In this document: piece after piece, positions 25,161 through 35,377 of the stretch
Layout of the letters: the number at the start of each line of letters is the position of its first letter
Position numbering within the stretch: the first letter of the stretch is position 1
NCBI GenBank assembly: GCA_024641655.1
Contig: JAHECR010000029.1
Location: 1-40,289, forward strand
Direction of reading: 5' to 3'
DNA length: 40,289 nt
Source of the DNA: Acidimicrobiaceae bacterium
GTDB lineage: Bacteria > Actinomycetota > Acidimicrobiia > Acidimicrobiales > UBA8592
The notes under the pieces: generated by a model
What the model was told of the DNA's origin: nothing
Database searches by the model: none
The model's input: the letters and a program-made list of their open reading frames with translations, nothing else
Program-made: the position numbers and the translations under genes

Positions 25161-26912
25161 GTGGCTCTCGGGTCGTGTCCGGTTTGCGGCAGCGCCGTGG
25201 AGGACCATGCCTGGGCGTGTCCGGACTGCGGGGCGAGCCTGGATGCGGTGGTCCTCGAGGTCGGCTTTGACACACCCTCCCGGGGGCGCGGGCCGTCCTT
25301 CGAACGCGTCGGGCGCCGTGGGGGTCATCGCCGAAGGAACGCAACTGCTGCAGCCCTGGCAGCTCTCGGGGTCCTGGCCATCTTCTTCGCGACCGCCGGC
25401 GACACGCCGGTGCCGCAGCCGGACCCACTTCCCGAGGCGACCCCGGGTCCAACCCAGGTGACGATCAAGGAGACGGCCCGGCTGGTCGAGGAGATTCCTC
25501 TGTCGCCCGCTGTCGAGCTCGGCGCGGCCGAACCCCTCGCCCTGGTCTTCCACGACGGCAGCTACTACCTGTTCGCTGTCGACAGAGCCGCCGACACCCT
25601 GGCCGCCCCGGCGACGATGACCTGGGCGAGCGCTGACGCACGGCGCTGGCGCCGCGTCGACTCCGACCTCCCTGCCGGGGTGCACATCGACGCCGTTGCC
25701 TCGTCTCCCTTTGGTCTCGTCGCGGCGGGCGAGCAGGACGACACGCCGACGCTGTGGGTCAGCAGCGACGGGGCGGCCTGGGACGCCTACGCGCTGCACG
25801 AGCCGACCGATGCAGCCACATGGGCGGTGGCCGACCTTGCGGTCGGAGCTGACGGTGTTGTCGTGCTGGCCCGCACCACGACCCAAGACGTCGACGTGTC
25901 CCGATATCACCTCCCCGACGAGGTGGCCGCGGTGGTCGAGGAGTACCCCGATGCCCTCGAGGTCGGTCGAGGCACGAGCGGCTGGGTGGAGCTCCTGGGG
26001 CCGTTCGGGATCCGCCTCGGTTGGTTCGATGTCGGCACGGCAGCCGGTGATGTCCCGATCGACCGACGCGATCCCGACGGGGCCGGCCACCTGTTCCGGT
26101 GGCGCCCGGGCGAACCGGTGATCGAGCTCGAGCTCCCCAGATCAGACATCGAGAGCGTGTCGACGGTCGACGGATCGCTCATTGTGGCCGGCTACGGCGG
26201 CCCCGAAGCCGCCATCCAAGCGTCACCTGACGGCGGCGACAGCTGGGAGCCCATGGTCGGGCCGGCCATGCCCGACGCGGACCTGGGAGGGCGGGCGGTA
26301 GCACTCGAAGGCTTCGGCCCACGGCTCTCGCTGGACGTGTGGCCGCTCGACAGAACCACCACGCAACACGTGGACTTGCGCCCGGTGGTCGCGGCCGACG
26401 ACCGGATCGTGTCCTGGCGGCTGGCCGGCTCGGGGCACGCCTTGCTCCTCTTGCTGGGCTCGGCGCTACCCCAGGGTCCGCCCGGGCCACCCGCCACCTC
26501 GACCCTCGTGGGCGATGATGGCGAGTTGACGATCAGCTCGGACCCGAACACGTGGTCGTTCTCGACGACCGTCGACGGTGAGACGCTGCGGATCTGGGCG
26601 TCGGACGGGTTCGTGACGGATTTCAGGGCGCGCACGGTGACCGTCGTCGACCACGACATCGCCCTCATGACCTTCGATCTCGCAACGCTCGTCGACCTCG
26701 AGCGCGCAATGGCGGCGGACGCACCCAATCGGTCCAGTGAGGTCATCGGGACGGCGCTCGTGAGCGACGACGGGACCTCCTGGAGCCCGATCGACCTCTC
26801 CGACACCGCAGACACGATTCTGGTCGTGGCGACCGACGAGCTCGTCGTCGTCGCCGGCCGCGTCCTCGCCGAGGGCTCGGCACTCACCATCTGGTCGGGT
26901 CCCCGACCCTGA
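25161..26912 (+). CDS. Zinc-ribbon membrane protein with large extracytoplasmic domain
   Basis: The 583-residue protein starts with a four-cysteine zinc ribbon (Cys6, Cys9, Cys20, Cys23; CPVCG and CPDCG). A basic stretch (GHRRRN) follows, then one transmembrane helix at about 61-79. The remaining 500 residues are beta-rich and contain repeated units such as MTWASADARRWRRVDSD, LWVSSDGAAWDAYAL and IQASPDGGDSWEPMV, which resemble BNR/sialidase-type Asp-box blades of a beta-propeller. The positive-inside rule places the ribbon in the cytoplasm and the propeller outside. I do not recognise a named family; a sensor or surface-binding role is a guess. The GTG at 25161 is chosen because it sits at the predicted leaderless start and opens the zinc ribbon. 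Confidence 0.65.
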   Translation: MALGSCPVCGSAVEDHAWACPDCGASLDAVVLEVGFDTPSRGRGPSFERVGRRGGHRRRNATAAALAALGVLAIFFATAGDTPVPQPDPLPEATPGPTQVTIKETARLVEEIPLSPAVELGAAEPLALVFHDGSYYLFAVDRAADTLAAPATMTWASADARRWRRVDSDLPAGVHIDAVASSPFGLVAAGEQDDTPTLWVSSDGAAWDAYALHEPTDAATWAVADLAVGADGVVVLARTTTQDVDVSRYHLPDEVAAVVEEYPDALEVGRGTSGWVELLGPFGIRLGWFDVGTAAGDVPIDRRDPDGAGHLFRWRPGEPVIELELPRSDIESVSTVDGSLIVAGYGGPEAAIQASPDGGDSWEPMVGPAMPDADLGGRAVALEGFGPRLSLDVWPLDRTTTQHVDLRPVVAADDRIVSWRLAGSGHALLLLLGSALPQGPPGPPATSTLVGDDGELTISSDPNTWSFSTTVDGETLRIWASDGFVTDFRARTVTVVDHDIALMTFDLATLVDLERAMAADAPNRSSEVIGTALVSDDGTSWSPIDLSDTADTILVVATDELVVVAGRVLAEGSALTIWSGPRP

Positions 26913-26932
26913 CGAGCGCAGAGGCGCCGGGG

Positions 26933-28249
26933 TCAGTCGTTCTGGCCGAGGAAACGGCCGAGATTGCCTCGCATGACCGCTCGGGTGTCGGCCTCCGACA
27001 GATGGGCGAGCTGACCCATGTACGCCGCGGGGTCGGGCAGGCCCTCGCCGTGGGGGAAGTCGGTCCCGAAGACGATGGGCTCGACCCCTACCGCCGCGAT
27101 CACCCGATCGAGGTTCTCCTCCGGGAACGGGGCGACGAAACAATGCTGGCGGAAGTACTCCGAGGGCCGCATCTCCAGCTTGCCCCACGTGGCCCTCCGA
27201 CCCATGAAGAACGCGTGATCCATCTTTCGCAGAACGTAGGGCAACCACACGGTGCCCTGCTCGGACAGGAGCAGCTTCATGTTGGGGAACCGAGCAAACC
27301 AGCCCTGCAGGATCGCCGCCCCGACGGTCTCCATCGCCGGACGGTCGCCGTAGTGGAAGACCCACTGGAACGCGTCCATGTCACCGAGGATCACCTCCTC
27401 CTCGTTCCACTCGATGCCTTGCGCTGCGTAGCGGGTCACCGACGCGAGGTGCGTCGCGAGCGCGATGCCGGCTTCGTTGCAGATCGCCCAGAAGCGGTCG
27501 TTCTCGGGACGGAAGGGCGAGGTGTGCATCGACGGACCCGTGCTGGTCTGGATGACCTTCGGCACCTCGTGGCGCATGATCCGCTGGAGCTGGTCGAGTG
27601 CTCCGTCGGGATCGGCGAAGGAAACGAACGGCGGGGTGTACAGCCGGCTCTCGTGGTTGAAACCCCAGACCTCCCCCAGATACCTGTTGATGGCGTCGAG
27701 ATTCGCGTACAGCGCATCGAAGTCGTCCTCGAAATGGACTTCGATGCCAGGAAGCACCGCGAAGTTCACCGCTGCGTCGACCCCCTGACTGTCCATCACG
27801 GCAAGGCGGTCCGCGGGGTTGTCCAACAGCGGCTGCAGCTCGCGATAGCGCCGGGCGAACTCCCGACGCCCTTGTTCGTCGAGCCCTTTCAGCGGGTTCA
27901 GTTTCGTCAACAACGAACCCGGCATCACTCCCCGATGTGAGTCATGGGCATCGTCGCGCCCGGTCACGTCCTCGCTTCGGCCACGGGCGTCGAGACCGAG
28001 GTCCGCCAACGCCTCTCCCGAACCGACCACCTGCTCATGTCCGTAGGACTTCACCGGCGACGGGTCTCTGCCGGCCCAGACGTACTCGTGCTTGCCGTGC
28101 TCACGGCTGATCGAGGTGATGGCGACATGACGCATCGCGGGCTCGATGTATTCGAGGTAGGCCGACACCGGCGGGGTCGAATGCTCGTCGGCGTCGTTGA
28201 CCCGGTACCCCAGTGCCCGTTCGGCCTCGGCCTGCATCACTGCGTTCAT
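26933..28249 (-). CDS. Amidohydrolase_2-family metal-dependent hydrolase
   Basis: The 438-residue protein belongs to the ACMSD/amidohydrolase_2 group of TIM-barrel hydrolases and decarboxylases. It has an N-terminal metal motif VNDADEH, a mid-sequence barrel histidine in IALATHLAS, a second in FQWVFHYGDRP, LLLSEQGTVWLPY, and the terminal FGTDFPHGEG carrying the metal or catalytic Asp. Typical reactions are ring-product hydrolysis or nonoxidative decarboxylation in aromatic, terpenoid or steroid catabolism; the substrate is unknown. ATG 28249 is preferred, with GGGGGG just upstream; the longer frame begins with TTG at 28276. It lies 92 bases downstream of the short-chain dehydrogenase on the same strand and probably has its own promoter. 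Confidence 0.78.
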   Translation of the reverse strand: MNAVMQAEAERALGYRVNDADEHSTPPVSAYLEYIEPAMRHVAITSISREHGKHEYVWAGRDPSPVKSYGHEQVVGSGEALADLGLDARGRSEDVTGRDDAHDSHRGVMPGSLLTKLNPLKGLDEQGRREFARRYRELQPLLDNPADRLAVMDSQGVDAAVNFAVLPGIEVHFEDDFDALYANLDAINRYLGEVWGFNHESRLYTPPFVSFADPDGALDQLQRIMRHEVPKVIQTSTGPSMHTSPFRPENDRFWAICNEAGIALATHLASVTRYAAQGIEWNEEEVILGDMDAFQWVFHYGDRPAMETVGAAILQGWFARFPNMKLLLSEQGTVWLPYVLRKMDHAFFMGRRATWGKLEMRPSEYFRQHCFVAPFPEENLDRVIAAVGVEPIVFGTDFPHGEGLPDPAAYMGQLAHLSEADTRAVMRGNLGRFLGQND

Positions 28250-28294
28250 CGGCCCCCCTGTGTGGCGACGTGACAACGGTCAGTTCGTGTCGCG

Positions 28295-28300
28295 ACCGTA
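28295..28300 (-). promoter_or_regulatory. Candidate -10 box (TACGGT) for the leftward amidohydrolase
   Basis: On the minus strand TACGGT fits TAnnnT. It would start transcription near 28288, about 39 bases before ATG 28249. Confidence 0.3.
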
Positions 28301-28341
28301 CCAGCGGGCGCGGCGGTGGCGCAGCGACACGGATCGGCCGC

Positions 28342-29121
28342 TCAGGCGTCGAGCGCTCCGCCGTCGACCGCGATCTCCGCGCCGTTGAGATGCCAGGCGG
28401 CCTCGCTGGCCACGAAGGCGACGACCCGCGCGATGTCGACGGGGTCGGGCAACCGCTCGGTCAGGTTGGGCATGATCGTGCGCAACGCCCACTGTTGCGC
28501 CCGGTCCCACGATCCGCCCTCCCCGTTGCGGTCGGCTCGCCGCGTTACCGAGGCCTTCACCTCGGCGGTGGCGATCATCCCGGGGCTCACCAGGTTGCAG
28601 GTGACACCCGAGCCACGCAGCTCCTGGGCGAGGCTCCGCACCACCGCGTGGAGCCCGGCCTTGGCGCCGTAGTACCCCGGATTGCGCGTTCCTGGTCGAT
28701 GACCCCCGACGGTGCCGAGGAAGACGATCCGACCCCAGCGCCGCTCGCGCATACCGGGCGCCACCGCCTGGGCCACGCGCACACCGGTGAGGACGTTGAC
28801 GTTCCACTCCTGGTCCCAGTGGTCCATCGTTGCCCAGCTCGACCCCATGGGCGCCCCGTAATTGTTGATCAGGACATCGACGGGCCCCAGCTCGGAGACG
28901 AGCGCGTCGGTCCCGGCATCGTCTGCGAGATCCCCGGCGACGAGTGCGGCCTTGCCCCCCTGGGCGACGATCTCTGCGACGGTCTCCTCACCCTGGCCCG
29001 GCTCAAAACCGTGCACGACCACCTCGGCGCCCTCGCCCGCGAGCACGAGGGCAATCGCCGCGCCCGTGCCCCGGTGGCTTCCGGTGACCAGTGCCCTTCG
29101 CCCCGCCAACCCCAGCTCCAT
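28342..29121 (-). CDS. Short-chain dehydrogenase/reductase
   Basis: The 259-residue protein is a classical SDR. It has the cofactor motif TGSHRGTG near residues 14-21, an NNYG variant of NNAG, catalytic Tyr-x3-Lys in GYYGAK, and a C-terminal NGAEIAVDGG. The catalytic Ser position, 13 residues before the Tyr, is Thr (FLGTVGG), a conservative change that may lower activity or simply vary. It interconverts an alcohol and a ketone with NAD(P)(H). It is placed between two amidohydrolase_2 genes, which suggests a shared catabolic route. The ATG start lies 6 bases after a TAGCGT box with no ribosome binding site, so the mRNA is probably leaderless. Confidence 0.87.
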   Translation of the reverse strand: MELGLAGRRALVTGSHRGTGAAIALVLAGEGAEVVVHGFEPGQGEETVAEIVAQGGKAALVAGDLADDAGTDALVSELGPVDVLINNYGAPMGSSWATMDHWDQEWNVNVLTGVRVAQAVAPGMRERRWGRIVFLGTVGGHRPGTRNPGYYGAKAGLHAVVRSLAQELRGSGVTCNLVSPGMIATAEVKASVTRRADRNGEGGSWDRAQQWALRTIMPNLTERLPDPVDIARVVAFVASEAAWHLNGAEIAVDGGALDA

Positions 29122-29127
29122 GGCCCG

Positions 29128-29133
29128 ACGCTA
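29128..29133 (-). promoter_or_regulatory. -10 box (TAGCGT) of a leaderless SDR transcript
   Basis: Minus-strand TAGCGT is followed by six bases and then the ATG of the dehydrogenase, the geometry expected for a leaderless mRNA. Confidence 0.5.
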
Positions 29134-29251
29134 TACGCAGGCACCGGGCAACGGAGCGCAGCCACACTCCCCCCGCTTCCCGAACCCGCCGACCGCCGAG
29201 CGGGCCGCCTCGTCGACCACGCTGCGCTGTCGCGTCGGGACCGTATTCGAC

Positions 29252-29257
29252 TAGGGT
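29252..29257 (+). promoter_or_regulatory. -10 box (TAGGGT) for the rightward amidohydrolase
   Basis: TAGGGT would start transcription near 29264, about 28 bases before ATG 29292. AGGGGG precedes that ATG by about 4 bases. It forms a divergent promoter pair with the SDR across a 170-base gap that contains nothing else recognisable. Confidence 0.45.
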
Positions 29258-29291
29258 TTCGGGTCTGGTGACCGGGATCCTAGGGGGACCA

Positions 29292-30545
29292 ATGCGGCAC
29301 GACGACATGATCATGGTGAGCATCGACGACCACGTCATCGAGCCACCGCACATCTTCGAAGAGCACGCACCTGCGTCGCTGCGTGACCAGATGCCACAAT
29401 TCGTGCGCAGCCCCGAAGGAATCGACACCTGGGTGTTCCAGGGCGAGGTGATGGGCACGTCAGGTCTCGGGGCCGTGGCATCGTGGCCCCACGACGAATG
29501 GGGCTTCGACCCCGTCGGGCACGCGGAGATGCGCCCGGGCTGCTACGACGTCCACGAACGGGTCCGTGACATGAACGCCAACGGCGTCCTGGCGTCGATG
29601 AACTTCCCGACCTCCGCGGGGTTCGCCGGTGCCTGGCTCGCCGGCAAGCCCGACCGCAAGCTCGCGGCCCAGGCCGTTTCGGCCTACAACGACTGGCACA
29701 TCGACGACTGGTGCGGCAGCTATCCGGGCCGCTTCATTCCGCTCGCGGTCCTCCCCCTGTGGGATGTCGATGCATGCGTCGCCGAGATCGACCGCGTCGC
29801 GGCCAAGGGGTGCACAGCGGTGACGTTCCCCGAGACCCCACACGCCAACGACCTGCCCGGCTTCTACGGCGACCACTGGGATCCCGTGTTCGCGGCGCTG
29901 TCGGACAACGACGTCGCCATGTGCATGCACATCGGTGGCGCCTTCGGCCTGATCCGCCAGCCGGAGGGCGCGACCGCCGACCAGCTCATCGTGCTGGCGC
30001 CGCAGCTCTCCGCGATCGCGACGACCGACCTGATGGTGAGCGGCACGTTCAACAGGTTCCCGAAGCTGAAGGTTGCGTTGTCCGAGGGCGGGATCGGCTG
30101 GATTCCCTTCCTGCTCGACCGCATGGACCGCCATCTGGTGAATCAGAGCTGGACCGGCCTCGATCTCGGCGGGAAGACAGCCACCGAGCTCTGGCAGTCC
30201 AACTTCATCGGCTGCTTCATCACCGACCCCACAGCGCTGCACGTGGCCGAGCGCATCGGAATCGACACGCTCACCTGGGAATGCGACTACCCGCACTCCG
30301 ACTCGACTTGGCCCCAGTCGCCCGAGTTCCTGTCGGCGGAGTTCGAAGCCGCCGGGCTCGACGACCGGGCGATCGAAAAGATCACCTGGGAGAACGCGTC
30401 GCGGTTCTTCCGCTTCGATCCCTTCGCCCACATCCCCCGCGAGAGTGCCAACGTCGCGTCCCTGCGGGCGCTGGCCACCGACGTCGACACCCGGACGACC
30501 TCACGCCAGGAGTACCGGGACCGCTACCAGAGCGCCGGCCGCTGA
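29292..30545 (+). CDS. Amidohydrolase_2-family metal-dependent hydrolase
   Basis: The 417-residue TIM-barrel protein has the N-terminal motif VSIDDHVIEPPHIFEEHAP common to a large actinobacterial amidohydrolase_2 subgroup. It also has NDWHIDDWCGSYPGRFIPLAVLPLWD, a barrel His in AMCMHIGG, ALSEGGIGWIPFLLDRMD, and a terminal WECDYPHSDSTWP with the catalytic Asp. It probably hydrolyses or decarboxylates a cyclic catabolic intermediate; the substrate is unknown. It is paralogous in fold, not closely similar, to the gene at 26933. The ATG at 29292 has an AGGGGG ribosome binding site. A hairpin terminator follows. Confidence 0.82.
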   Translation: MRHDDMIMVSIDDHVIEPPHIFEEHAPASLRDQMPQFVRSPEGIDTWVFQGEVMGTSGLGAVASWPHDEWGFDPVGHAEMRPGCYDVHERVRDMNANGVLASMNFPTSAGFAGAWLAGKPDRKLAAQAVSAYNDWHIDDWCGSYPGRFIPLAVLPLWDVDACVAEIDRVAAKGCTAVTFPETPHANDLPGFYGDHWDPVFAALSDNDVAMCMHIGGAFGLIRQPEGATADQLIVLAPQLSAIATTDLMVSGTFNRFPKLKVALSEGGIGWIPFLLDRMDRHLVNQSWTGLDLGGKTATELWQSNFIGCFITDPTALHVAERIGIDTLTWECDYPHSDSTWPQSPEFLSAEFEAAGLDDRAIEKITWENASRFFRFDPFAHIPRESANVASLRALATDVDTRTTSRQEYRDRYQSAGR

Positions 30546-30595
30546 AGCAGCTGTCTCCCTCAGCGCTGTGGTGAGCGATCCAACCTGACATCGAG

Positions 30596-30623
30596 CGGGC
30601 GCGGCCAGGGGCCGCCGCGCCCG
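30596..30623. terminator. Bidirectional stem-loop terminator between convergent genes
   Basis: CGGGCGCGGC, an 8-base loop, then GCCGCGCCCG: a perfect 10-bp stem lying between the ends of two convergent genes (30545 and 30640). There is no U tract. Confidence 0.7.
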
Positions 30624-30639
30624 ACCAACGCAGGTGCGC

Positions 30640-31581
30640 TCAGCGCCGCTCGAATCGCTCCGACGGCCCGCCAACGCGCGGGAGCGCCTCTTGCACCGTG
30701 TCGCGGTCGGGCAACATCAGACCGGTGGCAGCGACCGAGAGGGCGCTGGCTGCGTTGGCGAAGCGCGTCGCGAGATCCCAATCGGCGCCCTCGATTCGGG
30801 CGACGGCGAGCGCAGCGAGGAAGACGTCCCCGGCTCCGGTTTCGTCGCCGACGTCGACTTCGAGGGTCGGGATCTGCCACAACCCGCTCTCGTCGCCGAG
30901 CAGCGCACCCGTCTCGGCGGTCTTGATGAGGACACGGGTGGCACCGCTGTCGAGGAGCTCACGCGCCGCGAGCTCGGGCCACAAACCCGAAGTGTCGCCC
31001 CGGCCGACGAGCTGTGCCGCCTCCGCAAGGTCCGGGGTGATGACCTCAGCCGCCGCGAGCAGCGCGCGGCTCACCCGGTCGGGCGGCGTTGGATCGACGA
31101 ACAAGGGTACGCCGGTTCGTGTCGCGAATGCCGCGAGCTCGAGCACTGCAGCATGCGGTACTTCTGCCTGGACGATGATGATGTCGGTCGGGCCCAACGG
31201 GTCGAGGGCCGCTTCGATGTCCACCCAACGCACATGGTCGTTAGCTCCCGGGGCGAAGATCAGCGAGTGATGACGGCCGTCCGCCAGCTCGATCGCCACG
31301 AATCCGGTCGGTTCGTCCGCGGCGACGAGGACCCCTGAGGTGTCGACGCCGTCGTCGTCGAGCGCACGAAGGCAGAGCGTGCCGAACTCGTCGTCGCCGA
31401 CCCTGCCGATCAACGCGACCTCCGCACCGAGCCGCGCCGCGGCCCGGGCGACGTTGGCGCCCTTCCCGCCGGGCTGCGCCAGGTAGTCACCCGCGATCAT
31501 CGGAGCCTGGCCGGTCGATCGTTTCAGATCGAACAGATGAAGGTCCATGTTGAGACCACCGACCACCACGATGCGTCCCAC
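30640..31581 (-). CDS. PfkB-family sugar kinase (ribokinase-like)
   Basis: The 313-residue protein has both PfkB signatures: QPGGKGANVARAAARLGAEVALIGRVGDDEFG near the N-terminus (split here only for description) and DETGAGDVFLAAL near the C-terminus with the catalytic Asp. The opening VVVGGLNMDLHLF matches ribokinase. It phosphorylates a free sugar or nucleoside with ATP. Ribose released from nucleosides is a reasonable substrate given the purine block, but it is 12 kb away and other sugars are possible. GTG 31581 is chosen because GAGGAG lies about 8 bases upstream; longer in-frame extensions look non-coding. It is divergent from the ATPase locus. Confidence 0.85.
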   Translation of the reverse strand: MGRIVVVGGLNMDLHLFDLKRSTGQAPMIAGDYLAQPGGKGANVARAAARLGAEVALIGRVGDDEFGTLCLRALDDDGVDTSGVLVAADEPTGFVAIELADGRHHSLIFAPGANDHVRWVDIEAALDPLGPTDIIIVQAEVPHAAVLELAAFATRTGVPLFVDPTPPDRVSRALLAAAEVITPDLAEAAQLVGRGDTSGLWPELAARELLDSGATRVLIKTAETGALLGDESGLWQIPTLEVDVGDETGAGDVFLAALAVARIEGADWDLATRFANAASALSVAATGLMLPDRDTVQEALPRVGGPSERFERR

Positions 31582-31672
31582 GGCTGTTACTCCTCGGATT
31601 GTCGAGCGTCGGGTTGTCCTCTTCGCCTTCGGCGAGCGCGGTTCGCACCGGCTCATCGGAGCGGCCCGGTCG

Positions 31673-31710
31673 AGGTCGTGACCTAGTCCCCTTCCTGCGG
31701 AGTGCTCCGC
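31673..31710. promoter_or_regulatory. Two adjacent palindromes upstream of the ATPase locus
   Basis: AGGTCgtGACCT (31673-31684) and GCGGAGtgCTCCGC (31697-31710) are perfect inverted repeats 12 bases apart. They lie in the 146-base gap between the sugar kinase and the stress-protein remnant. The bases between contain AGTCCCC, which on the minus strand is GGGGACT, one half of the DosR/DevR-type palindrome; the other half is poor. They could be an operator for the ATPase operon or the kinase. Confidence 0.35.
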
Positions 31711-31739
31711 TGAGCGAGGATGCAGCCATGGTACCGAGC

Positions 31740-31900
31740 ATGAAGCGGTTGGTCGTGGGTGTCGACGGCTCGTCTGCAGTAGCGGCGGCCCTGCGTTGGG
31801 CCGGGTCGCTCGCGGTGACGACCCACGAGCCGGTGGAGTGGCCATGAAGGTGCTTCACCGGGCTTCGTTGCCCATCGTGTTGGTTCCTCCCGGGACCTGA
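31740..31900 (+). pseudogene. Universal stress protein remnant (internal deletion and frame change)
   Basis: ATG 31740 opens MKRLVVGVDGSSAVAAALRWAGSLA, the first strand and helix of a UspA domain, and stops at 31845-31847. In another frame, 31832-31900 encodes GGVAMKVLHRASLPIVLVPPG, the last helix and strand of a Usp domain, ending in TGA. The two pieces are contiguous but out of frame. The middle of the domain, roughly 80-100 residues, is missing. This is best explained as a collapsed Usp gene. A second ATG at 31728 could extend the first piece. An intact Usp gene lies at the other end of the ATPase operon. Confidence 0.7.
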
Positions 31901-31913
31901 CGACCCCGATCCC

Positions 31914-32381
31914 ATGCCGCTACGTCTGAGTGAACTTCTCGAGCGCATCCGCCCGGCGGGGGCTCCGGGCGCCCCGAGCGAAGGCGAGCAGCAGCGAGCC
32001 GCGAGTGATCGGACCCGCGAGGTCGCGGACATCGCAGACGTCCTCGCCCGCTTCGAGGAGGAAGCCGATGCCGTCGTCGCTGACGCCGCGGCCAGGGCTG
32101 ACAAGATCCGACGCGACGCCGAAGCCGAAGTTCGACAGCTGCGCGGCGCGGTGCCCGATCGGATCGCTGCCGTCGAAGCGTCGGCCCCCCGGGGGGCACG
32201 GGAGCGAAGCGAGTCCGAGCGGGCGCAGGTCGACGCGGAGACCGCTGCGGAGATCGCCCGACTCGAGAACGAGGCCGAGACGAAGATCCCTCGTCTCGTC
32301 GCCGAGACGACCCACCTCGTCCTCGACACCATCAGCGCGGCCGGAGCGGAAGACGGCGCACCGAAGACGGGTGCGCGATGA
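31914..32381 (+). CDS. V/A-type ATPase peripheral-stalk subunit G/H-like coiled coil
   Basis: The 155-residue protein is charged and almost entirely helical, with long Ala/Glu/Arg coiled-coil segments (FEEEADAVVADAAARADKIRRDAEAEV, described here as one heptad region from about 48 to 75, and another at about 95-120). It has no membrane helix. Size, composition and its position at the head of a V/A-ATPase operon fit subunit G/H (NtpF/AhaH), which pairs with subunit E as the peripheral stalk. Sequence identity to named subunits is low by nature, so the call rests mainly on context. Its stop overlaps the next start (ATGA). Confidence 0.65.
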   Translation: MPLRLSELLERIRPAGAPGAPSEGEQQRAASDRTREVADIADVLARFEEEADAVVADAAARADKIRRDAEAEVRQLRGAVPDRIAAVEASAPRGARERSESERAQVDAETAAEIARLENEAETKIPRLVAETTHLVLDTISAAGAEDGAPKTGAR

Positions 32382-33290
32382 CGGCCGGCTGGGCGGCCGC
32401 CTCGGTCAGGGGAAGTGCGCTCGTTCGCCGCCTGGTCGGCCCGTCGGGGGCTCGCGAGGTTGCGGGTTCGGCCACCTGGGGCGACGCGCGCGCGCAGCTC
32501 GCCACGACCTTCTATGGACGCGAGAGTCCAGCCGACGTCGACCGGGATACCGCTCGCACCATGGCCGCCACTGCCGCCATGTGGCAACTGCGGGTGCTGG
32601 CCGGATGGCTGCCCGTCGGCGCGAGCGGTCTGGCCCGCCTGTTCGCGGCACCCATCGAGATCGCAAACATCGAGGCGCACCTCGAGAACCTCGACGGCGC
32701 CGGTCCCTCCCGTGACCCCGTGCCCCTGGGGTCGTTGGGTGTGGCGTGGCGCCGTGTCGCCGCGACGACATCGCCCGAGCAGGTCAGGACCGTCTTGACC
32801 CATTCGCCGTGGGGCGACCCCGGGGGTGCCGGCCCCGTCGAGGTCGCGGTTGGCCTCCGGGTGGCCTGGGCGCGTCGACTCATGCGCAGTGTGCCCGAAA
32901 CCGTGCCCTGGGCCAAAGGCGGGTTGGCGGTGCTGATCGCCCGTGAGGTCTTCGCGTTCGACCGCGCCGTCGCGCCGGTCACCGGCCGGGAGCTCGATCG
33001 GCTCATGGGCAAGGGCTGGCGAGCGGCCACCTCCATCGCGGAGCTGGCCCACCTGGTGCCCGAAGCTGCGAGCTGGCCACTGGCCGGCATCGAGTCTCCG
33101 ACCGACCTCTGGAACGCCGAACGCAACGTTGCTCGCCGCGTCGACCTCGAAGCAACCCAGCTCGCCGACGGCCGGCGATTCACCCGGAGCACGGTCGCAG
33201 CCATGATGACCTTGGTGCTCCTCGACCTACGGCGGATCATGGCAGCCGTCGAGCTCGCCGGTCGTGGGCCGGACCCGACGGAGGTGTTCG

Positions 33291-33304
<14 letters not shown>
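32378..33304 (+). CDS. V/A-type ATPase subunit C (central-stalk/rotor adaptor) candidate
   Basis: The 308-residue soluble, mostly helical protein lacks strong motifs. Size and composition match subunit C/d (NtpC, ac39 family), which caps the proteolipid ring and holds the rotor axle. The LWNAERNVARRVDLEATQLA segment recalls the conserved terminal region of that family. It lies between the stalk subunit and subunit I, overlapping the former by four bases and the latter by fourteen. C precedes I here; in the Thermus-type order it follows E. The assignment is by elimination and context: every other subunit in the operon is recognisable. Confidence 0.6.
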
Positions 33305-35152
<1,848 letters not shown>

Positions 35153-35158
35153 GCGGCC

Positions 35159-35377
35159 ATGGGCACCGTCGTCGCCATCGGCGAGACCCACGAGCTCGAG
35201 GGTTTCGCGCTCGTGGGAGTGACCGTCGTCGCCACAAAGACCCAGGCCGACGTGATCGATGCCTGGAAGCTCCTCGACCCCGAGGTCGGCCTGGTGATCT
35301 TGTCGCCCGCCGCGGCCGCAACCCTCGGTTCGATGCTCGATGACCGACCCGACGTGTTGACGGTGGCTGCGCCATGA
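35159..35377 (+). CDS. V/A-type ATPase subunit F
   Basis: The 72-residue protein has the subunit F (NtpG) opening VVAIGETHELEGFALVGVTVV and the LVILSPAAAATL strand of its small Rossmann-like fold. Subunit F sits on the central stalk and regulates the catalytic head. About 100 residues is usual; the C-terminal helix that reaches into the A3B3 head seems absent or shortened. It starts 6 bases after K and overlaps subunit E by four bases (ATGA). Confidence 0.72.
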   Translation: MGTVVAIGETHELEGFALVGVTVVATKTQADVIDAWKLLDPEVGLVILSPAAAATLGSMLDDRPDVLTVAAP

